Positions 46,280 through 56,578 are shown, counted from the first letter of the stretch. The stretch is 64,000 bases of DNA from Rhizobium sp. 9140 (GCF_900067135.1 NZ_FJUR01000001.1:2049501-2113500); one strand, 5' to 3'. Made by a program: numbers and translations. Notes: a model not told the origin generated them from the sequence alone.

Positions 46280-48997
46280 CTATCCCTTCTGTGCCTTGGC
46301 GGCAGCCGCAGTCTTGGGTTTTGCAGCAGCCTTCGTCTTTGTCGTCGTCTTCGCCGCAAGCTTGGCCTTGGCGGCGGCTCTTGGCTTCGCAACCTTCTCA
46401 GTGCCGTCGCCGTCCGTCGCAGCCTTGGCTTTGGCAGGCTTTGCAGCCTTCGCCTTGACAGCCTTGGCCTTCACGGGCTTCGCCTTACCGGCGCGTTCTG
46501 CCAGCAGCGGCAGGGCTTCTTCGAGCGTCACCGATGTCGGATCCTTGCCCTTGGGCAGGGTCGCGTTCACCTTGCCCCAGTTGACATAGGGTCCATAGCG
46601 CCCATCGCGAACGGTAATGGCGCCACCATCCGGATGCTCCCCGAGTTCCTTCAGCGCGGCAACAGCCGCCCCGCGACCCGCTGGCCCCTTGGATGCCTTG
46701 TCCGCCAGCACCGAGACGGCGCGGTTGAGGCCGATCGAGAACACGTCCTCGATGGTCTCGACATTGGCATATTTCCCGTCATGCAGGATGAACGGGCCAT
46801 AGCGTCCGAGGCCGGACGAGATCATCTTGCCGGTTTCCGGGTGCTGGCCGATGTCGCGCGGCAGCGACAGAAGCGCGAGGGCCTTCTCATGGTCTATGCT
46901 CGCCGGTGTCCATCCCTTCGGCAGGCTGGAGCGCTTGGCTTCCTTGCCCTCGCCCCGCTGGACGTAAGGGCCGAAACGGCCGTTGCGAAGCGTGATCTCT
47001 TCGTCCGTATGCGGGTCCTTGCCCAGCGCCTGCGGCTCGTTCGATGCCTGCGCTTCTGCATCACCATCGGACGACAGCTGGCGCGTGAAGTTGCACTCCG
47101 GATAGTTCGAGCAGCCGACGAACGCGCCGTACTTGCCGAGTTTCAGCGACAGCTTGCCGGTGCCGCAGACCTGACAGATCCGGGGATCGCTGCCGTCCTC
47201 GCGCTTGGGGAAGACGAGCGGTGCGAGTTCCTCGTTCAGGGCGTCGAGCACGTTGGTGACGCGCAGTTCCTTGGTGTCCTCGATCTGCGCGAAGAAGTCC
47301 TTCCAGAAGTCGCGAAGCACGTCCTTCCAGTTCAGCTCGCCAGCCGAAATCCGGTCGAGCTTTTCCTCGAGCGAGGCCGTGAAATCATACTCCACATAGC
47401 GGTGGAAGAAGCTTTCGAGGAAGGCCGTGACGAGACGCCCCTTGGCTTCCGGTATCAGCTTGCGCTTGTCGATGACGACATATTCGCGGTCCCGCAGGGT
47501 TGCGAGCGTCGAGGCATAGGTCGAGGGACGGCCGATTCCGAGTTCTTCCATCCGCTTGATGAGGCTCGCTTCCGAATAGCGCGGCGGCGGCTCGGTGAAA
47601 TGCTGGCTCGCATTGACCTTTTGCTTGGCGACGGTCTCCCGCGCCTTGATCTCCGGCAGGCGGCCTTCGTCCTCGCCGTCGTCGCTCTGCTCGCCGTCTT
47701 CCTTCTGGTCCGTATAGGCGGCGATGAAGCCGTCGAAGCGGATGACGGAGCCGACGGCGCGCAGGCCGGCCTTGCGGTCTCCGCTTTCGGCAAGAATCTC
47801 GACCGTCGTCCGCTCGATCTCGGCAGACGCCATCTGGCTGGCGATGCCGCGCTTCCAGATCAGGTCGTAGAGGCGCAGCTGGTCGGCATCAAGGAAGCGG
47901 CGCAGCTGGTCGGGCGTGCGGGTGAAGTCCGTCGGCCGGATCGCCTCGTGGGCTTCCTGTGCGTTCTTCGCCTTGGTCGAATAGAGGCGCGCCTTCTCCG
48001 GCACGTAGCGCGCGCCGAACTGGTCGCCGATGGCGCTGCGGGCGGCGTCGATCGCTTCCGCGGCCATCTGCACGCCGTCGGTACGCATATAGGTGATAAG
48101 ACCGACCGTCTCGCCGCCGAGGTCGAGACCTTCATAAAGCCGCTGGGCGACCTGCATGGTGCGCGAAGCGGAGAAGCCGAGCTTGGAGGATGCAGCCTGC
48201 TGCAGCGTGGAGGTGGTGAAGGGCGGCGATGGGTTCCGCTTGACCGGTTTTGCCTCAACCGTATCCACGACGTAGGACGCGCTTTCGAGCAGGGCCTTGA
48301 GGTCGCCTGCCTGTTCGCCGTTGCCGACCGAGCGCGCCTGGAGGCGCTTGCCGTCGGCCGAAACAAGGCGTGCTTCGAAGTCGTCGCCACGCGGTGTCTT
48401 CAGGATGGCGGAGAGGTTCCAGTATTCTTCGGAGACGAACCGCTCGATCTCCGACTCGCGGTCGCAGACGAGGCGCAGCGCGACGGACTGGACGCGGCCG
48501 GCCGAACGGGCGCCAGGCAGCTTGCGCCACAGGACGGGCGACAGGTTGAAGCCGACGAGATAATCGAGCGCGCGGCGTGCCAGATAGGCATCCACCAGGG
48601 GAACGTCGATGTCGCGCGGATTGGCCATCGCGTCGAGCACGGCCTTCTTGGTGATGGCGTTGAAGACGACCCGGCTGACAGGCTTGTCGCCGATCAGCTT
48701 CTTCTTGCGCAAAAGATCCAGCACATGCCAGGAGATCGCTTCGCCTTCGCGATCCGGGTCGGTCGCGAGAATGAGGCCGTCGGCGTTCTTCAGGGCAGCG
48801 CCGATATCGTTCATGCGCTTGGCGGACGCGCTGTCCACCTCCCAGAGCATGGCGAAGTCTTCGTCAGGCTTGACCGAGCCGTCCTTGGCCGGAAGGTCGC
48901 GAACGTGACCGAACGAGGCCAGAACCGTGTAGCCGGGGCCGAGATATTTATTGATGGTCTTTGCTTTGGCCGGCGATTCAACGACGACGACATTCAT
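46280..48997 (-). CDS. topA: DNA topoisomerase I
   Basis: Type IA topoisomerase that relaxes negative supercoils. About 905 residues. The toprim domain starts V-V-V-V-E-S-P-A-K-A-K-T-I with D-P-D-R-E-G-E; the catalytic Tyr is in L-I-T-Y-M-R-T-D-G. After the cleavage core comes one four-Cys zinc finger (C-Q-V-C-G ... C-S-N-Y-P-E-C), then repeated zinc-finger-like modules without cysteines, and a long Lys/Ala-rich tail that should bind DNA or RNA polymerase. Starts at 49003 or 49015 (TTG) are possible; 48997 gives the usual M-N-V-V-V-V start. Confidence 0.96.
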   Translation of the reverse strand: MNVVVVESPAKAKTINKYLGPGYTVLASFGHVRDLPAKDGSVKPDEDFAMLWEVDSASAKRMNDIGAALKNADGLILATDPDREGEAISWHVLDLLRKKKLIGDKPVSRVVFNAITKKAVLDAMANPRDIDVPLVDAYLARRALDYLVGFNLSPVLWRKLPGARSAGRVQSVALRLVCDRESEIERFVSEEYWNLSAILKTPRGDDFEARLVSADGKRLQARSVGNGEQAGDLKALLESASYVVDTVEAKPVKRNPSPPFTTSTLQQAASSKLGFSASRTMQVAQRLYEGLDLGGETVGLITYMRTDGVQMAAEAIDAARSAIGDQFGARYVPEKARLYSTKAKNAQEAHEAIRPTDFTRTPDQLRRFLDADQLRLYDLIWKRGIASQMASAEIERTTVEILAESGDRKAGLRAVGSVIRFDGFIAAYTDQKEDGEQSDDGEDEGRLPEIKARETVAKQKVNASQHFTEPPPRYSEASLIKRMEELGIGRPSTYASTLATLRDREYVVIDKRKLIPEAKGRLVTAFLESFFHRYVEYDFTASLEEKLDRISAGELNWKDVLRDFWKDFFAQIEDTKELRVTNVLDALNEELAPLVFPKREDGSDPRICQVCGTGKLSLKLGKYGAFVGCSNYPECNFTRQLSSDGDAEAQASNEPQALGKDPHTDEEITLRNGRFGPYVQRGEGKEAKRSSLPKGWTPASIDHEKALALLSLPRDIGQHPETGKMISSGLGRYGPFILHDGKYANVETIEDVFSIGLNRAVSVLADKASKGPAGRGAAVAALKELGEHPDGGAITVRDGRYGPYVNWGKVNATLPKGKDPTSVTLEEALPLLAERAGKAKPVKAKAVKAKAAKPAKAKAATDGDGTEKVAKPRAAAKAKLAAKTTTKTKAAAKPKTAAAAKAQKG

Positions 48998-49015
48998 GGT
49001 CATAGGATTCAGCAA

Positions 49016-49406
49016 CCATAGAGAGGGGTGACGGACTTCCCTCAGCCGTCACGCCGGGAACTTTTGAAGCCCCGACATGGAGGGGGATTTCGTCGCGGTC
49101 AAGTGGCGACCATGAAATTAGCCAGTTTGCATGGACGGTCGATAGACCCGCAACCTGTTCATTTGCAGGCGTTTTACGATCTTTCGACAAGGTGTCGCGG
49201 CAGAAGGCTCGCCAGCCTGGAATACAACGCACCACAACCTTTAAGGGATAATGTTATTATTGCAATTAGGAATATTTGCTTTATCGTCGGCGGGAGAGAA
49301 GAGAGTGCACCGACGGACAGGCAGTGGTGATGGCCGCACAAGTTGTTGCCGCATACGCTGTCGGTTGCCCGCTCGGGATCGAGGCCAAGCCCAACAGGAC
49401 GTATTC
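49016..49406. other. Divergent spacer between topA and the 85-aa gene
   Basis: About 390 bases with a notably A/T-rich stretch near 49240-49285 that probably holds the promoters of one or both divergent genes. A frame at 49028-49330 crosses it but has no ribosome site and unlikely composition. Nothing else is supportable. Confidence 0.4.
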
Positions 49407-49664
49407 ATGGTGCCCGTACATAAAGACGCTACTGTTCCCGCGACACCTGACGACGAGAGCCTTGCCTATATTCGTCAGATGCTTGCAGAACTGCGTGGCG
49501 TCGCGGACGAAAAGGGTGCTGACATGCTCTGCTACCTCTTGGAGATGGCCTATGTCGAGGCGGGCGACCTCCTTTCCGGCCGCCGCGCCCTGTCAGCCAA
49601 GGGGCTCAAGAGAAACGAGGCCGCCGGGGTGGCGGTGAAGCCGGCCGGCAAGATCAAGCTCTAG
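49407..49664 (+). CDS. Conserved hypothetical protein, 85 aa
   Basis: A small helical protein with the pattern [12 protein letters not shown] and [18 protein letters not shown], which I recall as a recurring rhizobial hypothetical. AGGA sits eight bases ahead of the ATG. The frame is open further upstream but composition changes there. Its 3' end overlaps the convergent dprA 3' end by 72 bases. Function unknown. Confidence 0.7.
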   Translation: MVPVHKDATVPATPDDESLAYIRQMLAELRGVADEKGADMLCYLLEMAYVEAGDLLSGRRALSAKGLKRNEAAGVAVKPAGKIKL

Positions 49665-50765
49665 CAGGACGAGATAGACGGCCGAGGCGGCAAAGCCCGT
49701 ATGGCGGATGATGTCGTCGGTCTCGACCGGCGTCGGCCCGAGCGCATCGACGATCGCCTCGCGCTCCCGGTCGCCGGGTAGCACAGCGACGGGCCGCCTC
49801 TCGGTGCCGATGTCCATGTCGTTCTCCGCTTCGCGCGCCTGAGGCTGGTCGAACAGATCGATGCGGCTGAGCGGCGCAAGCGCCTCCAGAATGTCGCGCG
49901 CTTCCGTCGTCACCACGGCGCCGTCCTTCAGGAGACCGTTGGTGCCGTGGCAGCGGGGATCGAGCGGCGACCCCGGTACGGCAAAGACGAGACGTCCGAA
50001 ATCGGCGGCGTAGCGTGCCGTGATCAGCGATCCGGACCGGCTTGCGGCCTCCACGACGGCGAGCCCGAGCGCCACGCCGGCAATCAGCCGGTTGCGGCGG
50101 GGGAAGTCGCGCGCCCGCGGCTCCCATCCGAATGGCATCTCGGTGATGGCAAGGCCCGCACCTTGCGTGATTTCCTCCAGCAGGGCTATGTTTTCGGGCG
50201 GGTAGGGCTTGTCGATGCCGCCAGCGAGCACCGCAATGGTCCCGGTGTCGAGGCTCGCGCGATGGGCGGCCGTGTCGATGCCGCGGGCAAGCCCGGAGAT
50301 GATCGTATAGCCTGCCCGCCCGACATCGCGGGCGATCATGGCGGCGAACTTGGCGCCGCTGATGGAGGCGTTGCGGGCGCCGACGATGCCGAGCGCAGGT
50401 GCGGTGCCGGTGGACGCACGTCCCTTGACGGCAAGAAGCGGCGGCGCGCCGTCGATCTGGCGAAGGGCTGCCGGATAGTCCGGTTCGCCGATACCGACGA
50501 ATCGCGCGCCGCAACGGGCGGCGATCGTCAGTTCCCGTTCGGCTTCCGCGACCGTGGCGATGCGGATGGCGCGCGTTGAACCGCCACGGCGCGAGAGTTC
50601 CGGCAGCATCTCCAGCGCCGTTTCGGCGGAACCGACATGGTTGATGAGGTCGCGGAAGGTGACGGGGCCGACATTGTCGGAGCGGATGAGGCGCAGCCAG
50701 GCTATCCTTTGACGATCCGTCAGCGCGATGCCCTTGCTTGTCTGGCCTTTCGCGCTGTCGCTCAT
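49593..50765 (-). CDS. dprA: DNA-processing protein DprA
   Basis: Binds incoming single-stranded DNA and loads RecA during transformation. 390 residues: an N-terminal SAM-like region, the Rossmann-like core with [24 protein letters not shown] and [16 protein letters not shown], and a C-terminal winged-helix domain (about 320-390). No competence operon is nearby; in rhizobia dprA is retained without known natural competence. It lies six bases after plsY on the same strand. Confidence 0.95.
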   Translation of the reverse strand: MSDSAKGQTSKGIALTDRQRIAWLRLIRSDNVGPVTFRDLINHVGSAETALEMLPELSRRGGSTRAIRIATVAEAERELTIAARCGARFVGIGEPDYPAALRQIDGAPPLLAVKGRASTGTAPALGIVGARNASISGAKFAAMIARDVGRAGYTIISGLARGIDTAAHRASLDTGTIAVLAGGIDKPYPPENIALLEEITQGAGLAITEMPFGWEPRARDFPRRNRLIAGVALGLAVVEAASRSGSLITARYAADFGRLVFAVPGSPLDPRCHGTNGLLKDGAVVTTEARDILEALAPLSRIDLFDQPQAREAENDMDIGTERRPVAVLPGDREREAIVDALGPTPVETDDIIRHTGFAASAVYLVLLELDLAGRLHRHPGGLVSLEPLG

Positions 50766-50771
50766 CGCAGC

Positions 50772-51386
50772 TTATCCCTTCTGGCCAATCCGGCTTTCCG
50801 TTCCCGCAATCAGCCGCTCGATATTGGCGCGGTGCTTGATCCAGGTGATCACGCTCAGGACCACGAAAAGAAGGCCGATGCGCCCATAGCCGGCGACCAA
50901 GAGCACTACCGGGACGACGACGGTGGCGACGAGCGCTGCCAGCGAGGAATAGCGCGTGATTTTGGCGACGATCAGCCAGCAGGCGGCAAAGACGAGCACG
51001 ACAGGAGGCGCGAGACCGAGCAGCACGCCGATATAGGTCGCGATGCCCTTGCCGCCCTTGAAGCCGAGCCAGACCGGAAAGAGATGCCCGAGAAAGGCCC
51101 CGAACCCTGCGGCGATACCGGCCTCCGGGCCGAGGAAATGATAACCGACAGCGGCGGCCAGCGTACCCTTCAGCGCATCCAGCAGCAGGGTCGCGGCCGC
51201 GAGCTTCTTGTTGCCTGTGCGCAGCACATTGGTGGCGCCGATATTGCCGGAGCCGATCTTGCGCACATCGCCGAGCCCGGCCGCCCGCGTTAGAATGAGG
51301 CCGAACGGGATCGAGCCGAGCAGATAGCCGAAAAGAAGGAAGCCGAGCGTCGGCAGAGCCGGCAGCGGCCACATGAAAACGTCCAT
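50772..51386 (-). CDS. plsY: Glycerol-3-phosphate acyltransferase PlsY
   Basis: Inner-membrane enzyme that transfers the acyl group of acyl-phosphate to glycerol-3-phosphate, the first step of phospholipid synthesis. 204 residues and about five to six helices. All three family motifs are present: [25 protein letters not shown] and [10 protein letters not shown]. It sits between dprA and the pyrC'-pyrB pair, all leftward. Confidence 0.96.
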   Translation of the reverse strand: MDVFMWPLPALPTLGFLLFGYLLGSIPFGLILTRAAGLGDVRKIGSGNIGATNVLRTGNKKLAAATLLLDALKGTLAAAVGYHFLGPEAGIAAGFGAFLGHLFPVWLGFKGGKGIATYIGVLLGLAPPVVLVFAACWLIVAKITRYSSLAALVATVVVPVVLLVAGYGRIGLLFVVLSVITWIKHRANIERLIAGTESRIGQKG

Positions 51387-51409
51387 GAATGTCCCCTCGC
51401 GTCAGCCTC

Positions 51410-52696
51410 CTACAGGCTGTACACGCACTTTCCCGCAACATAGGTGCGAACCGCGCGGCCCGTAAAGCGGGCATTTTCGAACGGTGTGTTTTTCGAGCGC
51501 GAGACGATGGCCTCCTTGGAGACGATCCATGGCTCATCGAGATCGATCAGCGTGATATCCGCCTTCGCGCCGGGCTTCAGCGTACCCGCATCGAGCCCGA
51601 AGATCTGCGCCGGCCGCGTGGAGAGCGCGTCGATCAGGCGCATCAGCGAGACTTCGCCGCTATGATGAAGCCGCAGCGCGGCCGCGAGCATCGTCTCCAG
51701 CCCGATCGCACCGTCGGCCGCGTCGGCGAAGGGCAGGCGCTTGGTATCGACATCCTGCGGATCGTGGGAGGAGACGATGATGTCGATCCGCCCGTCTGCC
51801 AGCGCCTGGACCATGGCCTTGCGGTCGTCCTCACCGCGCAGCGGCGGCGTCAGCTTGAAGAAGGTGCGGTATTCCCCGATGTCGTTTTCGTTCAGGGACA
51901 GATGATTGATCGAGATGCCCGAGGTCACGTTGACGCCGCGGGTCTTGGCGAGCGCAATGGCATCGACCGATTCCGGCAGCGAAATCTTCGCGGCGTGGTA
52001 GGCGGCGCGGGTAAGGCCCGCGACGCGCAGGTCGCGCTCCAGCGGAATGATTTCCGCCTCGCGCGGCACGCCGGACAAGCCGAGCCAACTCGCCAGCAGA
52101 CCCTCGTTCATGACGCCACCGGCGCCCAGATACTGGTCGCGCGATTCCAGCGCGATCACCATACCGAACTCGCGGGCATAGGTCATCGCGCGACGGAGCA
52201 CGAGCGTATCGTGCAGGCCCTCGCGGCCATTGGTGAAGCAGACGGCGCCGGCTTCGCTGAGAAGGCCGAACTCGGTCATCTCGGTGCCGTGCAGGCCCTT
52301 GGTCAGCGCGGCAGCGGGGTAGACGTTGACGACAGCCTTGTCGCGGGCCGTCTTCATGACGAACTCGACCAGGGCGATATCGTCGATAACAGGATCGGTA
52401 TCCGGCATGGCGATGAAGGATGTGATGCCGCCGACAGCGGCCGCCTGCGCGGCAGACGCGATGGTCTCGCGATGTTCGGCGCCGGGTTCCCCGACGAAAA
52501 CGCGGGCGTCCACGAGACCGGGAACGGCGATGAGGCCCCGGCAATCCTCAACGGTCGCGCCTTCAGGCGAGCCCTGGCTGGCCGCGTCGCCGCCGGCGGC
52601 GAGAATCACGCCGTCGCGAATGAGGATCGCGCCCGTTTCGTCGAGGTTGCGCGAGGGATCGATGATGCGCAGGTTGGTGAGGACGAGATCGGTCAT
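51410..52696 (-). CDS. Non-catalytic dihydroorotase homologue (PyrC'/PyrX)
   Basis: A class I dihydroorotase-like chain, 428 residues, but the active site is gone. The first metal motif D-x-H-x-H reads D-A-R-V-F (His replaced by Arg 65 and Phe 67), and the substrate Arg that follows is Gly 69. The next His ligand position is Glu 184. The catalytic D-H-A-P-H motif reads S-H-D-P-Q, with Ser 310 for the Asp. Pseudomonads carry a similar inactive partner that holds aspartate carbamoyltransferase together. It overlaps pyrB by four bases, so the same structural role is likely. Many databases would label it simply pyrC. Confidence 0.9.
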   Translation of the reverse strand: MTDLVLTNLRIIDPSRNLDETGAILIRDGVILAAGGDAASQGSPEGATVEDCRGLIAVPGLVDARVFVGEPGAEHRETIASAAQAAAVGGITSFIAMPDTDPVIDDIALVEFVMKTARDKAVVNVYPAAALTKGLHGTEMTEFGLLSEAGAVCFTNGREGLHDTLVLRRAMTYAREFGMVIALESRDQYLGAGGVMNEGLLASWLGLSGVPREAEIIPLERDLRVAGLTRAAYHAAKISLPESVDAIALAKTRGVNVTSGISINHLSLNENDIGEYRTFFKLTPPLRGEDDRKAMVQALADGRIDIIVSSHDPQDVDTKRLPFADAADGAIGLETMLAAALRLHHSGEVSLMRLIDALSTRPAQIFGLDAGTLKPGAKADITLIDLDEPWIVSKEAIVSRSKNTPFENARFTGRAVRTYVAGKCVYSL

Positions 52697-53652
52697 GCGC
52701 GGGAACCCTGGTTGTTGAGGCCGCCCTGTTGTTGCGAGACGAGCAGCGCTTCCATCACGGCCATGCGGACGGCAACGCCCATTTCGACCTGCTGCTCGAT
52801 GACGCTCTGCGGTCCATCGGCAATCTCGGAGGCGATCTCGACGCCGCGGTTCATAGGGCCGGGATGCATCACGAGCGCATCCTCCCTGGCGGCTTTCAGC
52901 TTTTCAGCGTCGAGACCGTAATAGCGGAAATATTCGCGCACCGAGGGCACGAAGGCGCCGGCCATGCGCTCGCGTTGCAGGCGCAGCATCATCACGACAT
53001 CCGCGTCCTTCAGGCCCTCTTCCATCGAGTGGTAGACCTCCGCGCCCATGTCGGCGATGCCGGACGGCAGAAGCGTTGCCGGTGCGACCACGCGCACGCG
53101 TGCGCCCATCTGGTTGAGAAGCAGGATGTTGGAGCGGGCGACACGAGAATGCAGCACATCGCCGCAAATGGCGACGATGATGCGCGACAGCTTGCCCTTG
53201 GCCCGCCGGATGGTCAGCGCATCGAGCAGCGCCTGCGTCGGGTGCTCGTGCTGGCCGTCGCCGGCATTGATGACCGAGCAGGAAACCTTCTGCGCCAGCA
53301 GAGCGGCGGCACCGGCCGAGGAGTGGCGCACGACCAGCACGTCGGGGTGCATGGCGTTCAGCGTCATCGCGGTATCGATGAGCGTCTCGCCCTTTTTCAC
53401 CGAGGAATTGCCGACGGACATGTTCATGACGTCCGCCCCGAGCCGCTTTCCGGCAAGCTCGAAGGAGGATTGCGTCCGCGTGGAGGCTTCGAAGAAGAGG
53501 TTGATCTGGGTGAGACCGCGAAGCGTCGAAGTCTTCTTCTCGCGCTGACGGGAAATTTTGACCGCCTCGTCGGCCAGATCGAGAAGTCCGGTGATATCGC
53601 GCTCGTTCAGGCCCTTGATGCCGAGAAGATGGCGATGCGGAAAGAAATCCAT
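52693..53652 (-). CDS. pyrB: Aspartate carbamoyltransferase catalytic subunit
   Basis: Condenses carbamoyl phosphate and aspartate in the committed step of pyrimidine synthesis. 319 residues. The carbamoyl-phosphate loop [13 protein letters not shown], the mobile Ser/Lys loop [16 protein letters not shown] and the C-terminal H-P-G-P-M-N-R-G are intact. No pyrI regulatory gene is nearby; the adjoining inactive dihydroorotase homologue probably completes the complex. Confidence 0.96.
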   Translation of the reverse strand: MDFFPHRHLLGIKGLNERDITGLLDLADEAVKISRQREKKTSTLRGLTQINLFFEASTRTQSSFELAGKRLGADVMNMSVGNSSVKKGETLIDTAMTLNAMHPDVLVVRHSSAGAAALLAQKVSCSVINAGDGQHEHPTQALLDALTIRRAKGKLSRIIVAICGDVLHSRVARSNILLLNQMGARVRVVAPATLLPSGIADMGAEVYHSMEEGLKDADVVMMLRLQRERMAGAFVPSVREYFRYYGLDAEKLKAAREDALVMHPGPMNRGVEIASEIADGPQSVIEQQVEMGVAVRMAVMEALLVSQQQGGLNNQGSRA

Positions 53653-53862
53653 GGGAAGCCCGCCTCAGATGGTCGCGTTGCCGCGCTCTATAGAGCCTGT
53701 GCGGGTGAGCGGCAAGGCAGCGCGTGAGAACAGGTGAGGACAATGGCTCGGGGCACCCACGCATCGGCGCCGCGAAGGCGAATATCACGGCAACATTCGA
53801 TTTTGCGGGAGGGCGCATCCGGTGCTGTTCCTAACGTTCCGGACTTCGGCTAGAACCGGATC

Positions 53863-55512
53863 ATGACCGTGACTCGACCTGACCAGACACCTGACGACCT
53901 CAACCAGCCGAAACCCTGGTCGGGCATCAACGCCTATCGTTCCGATCCCCTGCTGACAGACGTCGCGAGCGGACTGCCGAAGGTGTTGCGCGACGATTTC
54001 GACGGGCTCGGCCGTTATGTAACCTCGCCGGAAGCGCAGGATCTCGCGCGCATGGCCAATCAGGGCGTGCCGCAACTGCGCACCCACGGGCCGCGCGGCG
54101 AGCGGCTCGACGTGGTCGATTTCCATCCCGCCTGGCATGCGCTGATGCGCCGCTCCATGACGGCGGGTCTGCATTCCTCGATTTGGGAAAACGTGCCCGA
54201 CGAGCGCGGCCACAACCACAAGAGCCGCGCCATAAGGTTCTACCTCACCGCGCAGCTTGAAAGCGGCCATCTTTGCCCGCTGACGATGACCAGCGCCTCG
54301 CTGGCCGCCATGGCCGCGACGCCGATGGTGCAGAAGGAATGGGCGCCGAAAATCCTGTCGCGAAAATACGACGCTTCGAACAGGCCCTTCATGCAGAAGT
54401 CCGCCGTCACCATCGGCATGGGCATGACGGAGAAGCAGGGCGGAACGGACGTTCGCGCGAATGTCTCAACAGCCGAGCGGGTGGGCGAGGGTATCTACCG
54501 GCTTTCCGGCCACAAGTGGTTCATGTCCGCGCCGATGAGCGACGCTTTCGTCATGCTGGCCCAGACGCGCGAAGGGCTCGGCTGCTTCCTCGTTCCCCGC
54601 CTGCTGGAGGACGGGTCGGCGAACGGCCTGCGGTTCCAGCGGCTGAAGGACAAGCTCGGCAACCGCTCGAATGCCTCCTCGGAGGTCGAATTCTCGGAAA
54701 CCTTCGGCTTCATCCTCGGCGCGCCCGATGGGGGCATCACCACGATTCTCGACATGGTCACGTTGACGCGGCTCGATTGCGCCCTGTCCTCGGCCGGCAT
54801 GATGCGCGCCAGCCTCGCCGAAGCTGTGCATTACACCCGCGGACGCTCCGTCCTTGGCCGTCCGCTGGTCGCGCAACCGATGATGACGCGCGTGCTTGCC
54901 GATATGGCGCTGGATGTGGCGGCCGCAAGCGCGCTCTCCTTCCGGCTTGCCGATGCCTTCGACCGCGCACGCGACAGCGCGGAAGAAGCGGCCTATGCCC
55001 GTATCATGACGCCGGTGGTCAAATACTGGGTCTGCAAGACCGCACCGACGCTTATCGCCGAGGCGATGGAGTGCCTGGGCGGCAATGGCTATGTCGAGGA
55101 AAGACCGATTGCCCGGCATTACCGCGAGGCGCCGGTCAATGCGATCTGGGAAGGTTCCGGCAATGTGATGGCGCTCGACGTGCTGCGCGTGCTGAAGCGT
55201 GGTCGCGAGCTGTTCGAAGCCCTGTTCGAGATCATCGGCCGGGACCTCGGCCCCGCCGCGCGAAAGACCATCGATGTGCTGCGCGCTGCTATTTCGCTCT
55301 GCGAGCGCGACGAGGGGGCGGCTCGTCTGCTGGTCGAGCAGCTCGCGCTTGCCGCCGCTGCCGCCGAGCTCTACCGGCTCGGTGCCGGACGCATCGCGGA
55401 TGCCTTCATGGAATCGCGGCTCGCAGCCGGCTGGCGCTCCACCTACGGCATGCTCGATTCGCGTTTCGACAGCGCGATGATCGTCGATCTTCTCTATCCC
55501 GCTTCCAGCTGA
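53863..55512 (+). CDS. Acyl-CoA dehydrogenase, AidB-like
   Basis: A 549-residue flavoprotein of the AidB branch of acyl-CoA dehydrogenases. It keeps the flavin-contact region M-T-E-K-Q-G-G-T-D-V-R, the G-H-K-W-F-M-S-A-P-M-S-D-A-F segment, and the C-terminal E-A-M-E-C-L-G-G-N-G-Y-V-E-E helix. AidB in E. coli protects DNA against alkylation and is part of the Ada regulon; catalysis on acyl-CoA is weak. No Ada box or ada gene is visible here, so a DNA-protective role is only inference. Divergent from pyrB. Confidence 0.88.
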   Translation: MTVTRPDQTPDDLNQPKPWSGINAYRSDPLLTDVASGLPKVLRDDFDGLGRYVTSPEAQDLARMANQGVPQLRTHGPRGERLDVVDFHPAWHALMRRSMTAGLHSSIWENVPDERGHNHKSRAIRFYLTAQLESGHLCPLTMTSASLAAMAATPMVQKEWAPKILSRKYDASNRPFMQKSAVTIGMGMTEKQGGTDVRANVSTAERVGEGIYRLSGHKWFMSAPMSDAFVMLAQTREGLGCFLVPRLLEDGSANGLRFQRLKDKLGNRSNASSEVEFSETFGFILGAPDGGITTILDMVTLTRLDCALSSAGMMRASLAEAVHYTRGRSVLGRPLVAQPMMTRVLADMALDVAAASALSFRLADAFDRARDSAEEAAYARIMTPVVKYWVCKTAPTLIAEAMECLGGNGYVEERPIARHYREAPVNAIWEGSGNVMALDVLRVLKRGRELFEALFEIIGRDLGPAARKTIDVLRAAISLCERDEGAARLLVEQLALAAAAAELYRLGAGRIADAFMESRLAAGWRSTYGMLDSRFDSAMIVDLLYPASS

Positions 55513-55641
55513 GCATCGATTGGAACGAATGGATCGGCATGCCGCGCCGGCTCCGCGCCCGTTAACCTTAACAAAAGGTTGACGTTGCCGGGACAGGGTT
55601 AACGAGCCATGTGTTGTGGATCGCAACCGCACGGAGCCCGC

Positions 55642-55815
55642 ATGATGCGCGCAGCCCTGACGTTTATTCCCATGTCGATCTTTGCGATTGTCGCGCTGGA
55701 CGTGGCCGTGCCGGCATTCGTTCTTCTCGCCTGTGTCCTTGCCACTGGCGGTGTGGCATCGATCGGCGCCTTGGGAGCCCGTGGCGCAGCGATCATGAGA
55801 GGAGACCGGATATGA
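55642..55815 (+). CDS. Small membrane protein, 57 aa
   Basis: GGAG lies a few bases ahead of tandem ATGs at 55642. The product has two hydrophobic stretches, one near residues 4-22 and another near 24-44 with Gly/Ala-rich turns, and a basic end. The frame extends to an upstream ATG at 55609, but composition and ribosome site favour 55642. Its stop overlaps the DUF6105 start (ATGA), so the two are likely coupled and may interact. No known family. Confidence 0.6.
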   Translation: MMRAALTFIPMSIFAIVALDVAVPAFVLLACVLATGGVASIGALGARGAAIMRGDRI

Positions 55816-56147
55816 AGTGGCTTCTGATCCTCTGGGGCGGGCCGGTCCTGTTCCTGACGAGCTGGTACACGCTCTCCTATAACGACATCAGCTTCGGCAT
55901 CTTCATGCTCTCGCGGGAGGCGAACGACCTCGTATTCCAGATGTACGGCAATGTGCTCGGCATCGAGCCGGAGACGATTCCGCCGCTCGTGGCGCGCGCG
56001 ATGATCTTCGACAGCTTTGTCGTCTTTGGCTTGATAGCGCTGCGCAAGCGCAAGGCGCTTCTCTCCTGGTATCGTCGCAGGCGCGATCAATCGTCCAAGG
56101 ACGCTGCGGCGCGAGCGAGCGACGCAAGCCTGTCCAGCGCGCCCTGA
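55812..56147 (+). CDS. DUF6105-type small membrane protein, 111 aa
   Basis: Two predicted membrane helices: one at residues 2-20, the other at about 60-80. Between them lies the conserved-looking segment [25 protein letters not shown], then [15 protein letters not shown] recall this arrangement as a rhizobial family (DUF6105); the function is unknown. The basic tail overlaps the convergent ruvX 3' end by 61 bases. Confidence 0.75.
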   Translation: MKWLLILWGGPVLFLTSWYTLSYNDISFGIFMLSREANDLVFQMYGNVLGIEPETIPPLVARAMIFDSFVVFGLIALRKRKALLSWYRRRRDQSSKDAAARASDASLSSAP

Positions 56148-56578
56148 AGAATGAAGGACGCAGCCGCCGAATCGATCCGCTCCGCCCGCTTGGCGCGCGA
56201 CACGTCCATCTCGATCAACGTCCGCTCGGCAGCCACCGTCGACAGGCGCTCGTCCCAATAGACGAAGGGCAGGGCGGTTTTCTGCTCCATATTGCGCACG
56301 AAGGCGCGTGTCGCCTGTGCCCTCGGACCGAGCGAACCGTCCATGTTGACGGGAAGACCAATGATAAAGGCGGCAATCTTTTCCTTGTCGGCGAATGCCA
56401 GCAGCGCGACCGCGTCGAGCGTAAACTTCGTTCGCTTGATCACCGTTCGCGGCGTCGCCAGCCCCCGGCCGAGGTCGGATACCGAGAGGCCGATCGTCTT
56501 GGTGCCCAGATCGAGCCCGGCAACCGCCTGACGCGGCAACAGCGCGCCCGCAAGCTCCTCGATTGTCATCACGCTCAT
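56087..56578 (-). CDS. ruvX: Holliday junction resolvase-like protein RuvX (YqgF)
   Basis: A 163-residue RNase H-fold nuclease of the YqgF family. It is reported to resolve Holliday junctions and, in E. coli, to act in 16S rRNA 5'-end processing. Catalytic residues are visible: the first Asp in [11 protein letters not shown], Glu in W-D-E-R-L-S-T, and Asp in R-I-D-S-A-A-A. Divergent from the UPF0173 hydrolase gene. Confidence 0.93.
   Translation of the reverse strand: MSVMTIEELAGALLPRQAVAGLDLGTKTIGLSVSDLGRGLATPRTVIKRTKFTLDAVALLAFADKEKIAAFIIGLPVNMDGSLGPRAQATRAFVRNMEQKTALPFVYWDERLSTVAAERTLIEMDVSRAKRAERIDSAAASFILQGALDRLASLARAAASLDD

Noticed and set aside
46169..49021. A 950-residue rightward frame opposite topA
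   Set aside because: The minus strand carries all topoisomerase I motifs in order; the long antisense frame is a by-product of codon bias.
49028..49330. A 100-residue rightward frame upstream of the 85-aa gene
   Set aside because: Crosses the A/T-rich divergent promoter region and lacks a ribosome site.
55561..55583. GTTAACCTT/AAGGTTGAC repeat, considered as a CtrA site
   Set aside because: The TTAA elements are not seven bases apart as the CtrA consensus needs; more likely a weak hairpin after the acyl-CoA dehydrogenase gene.
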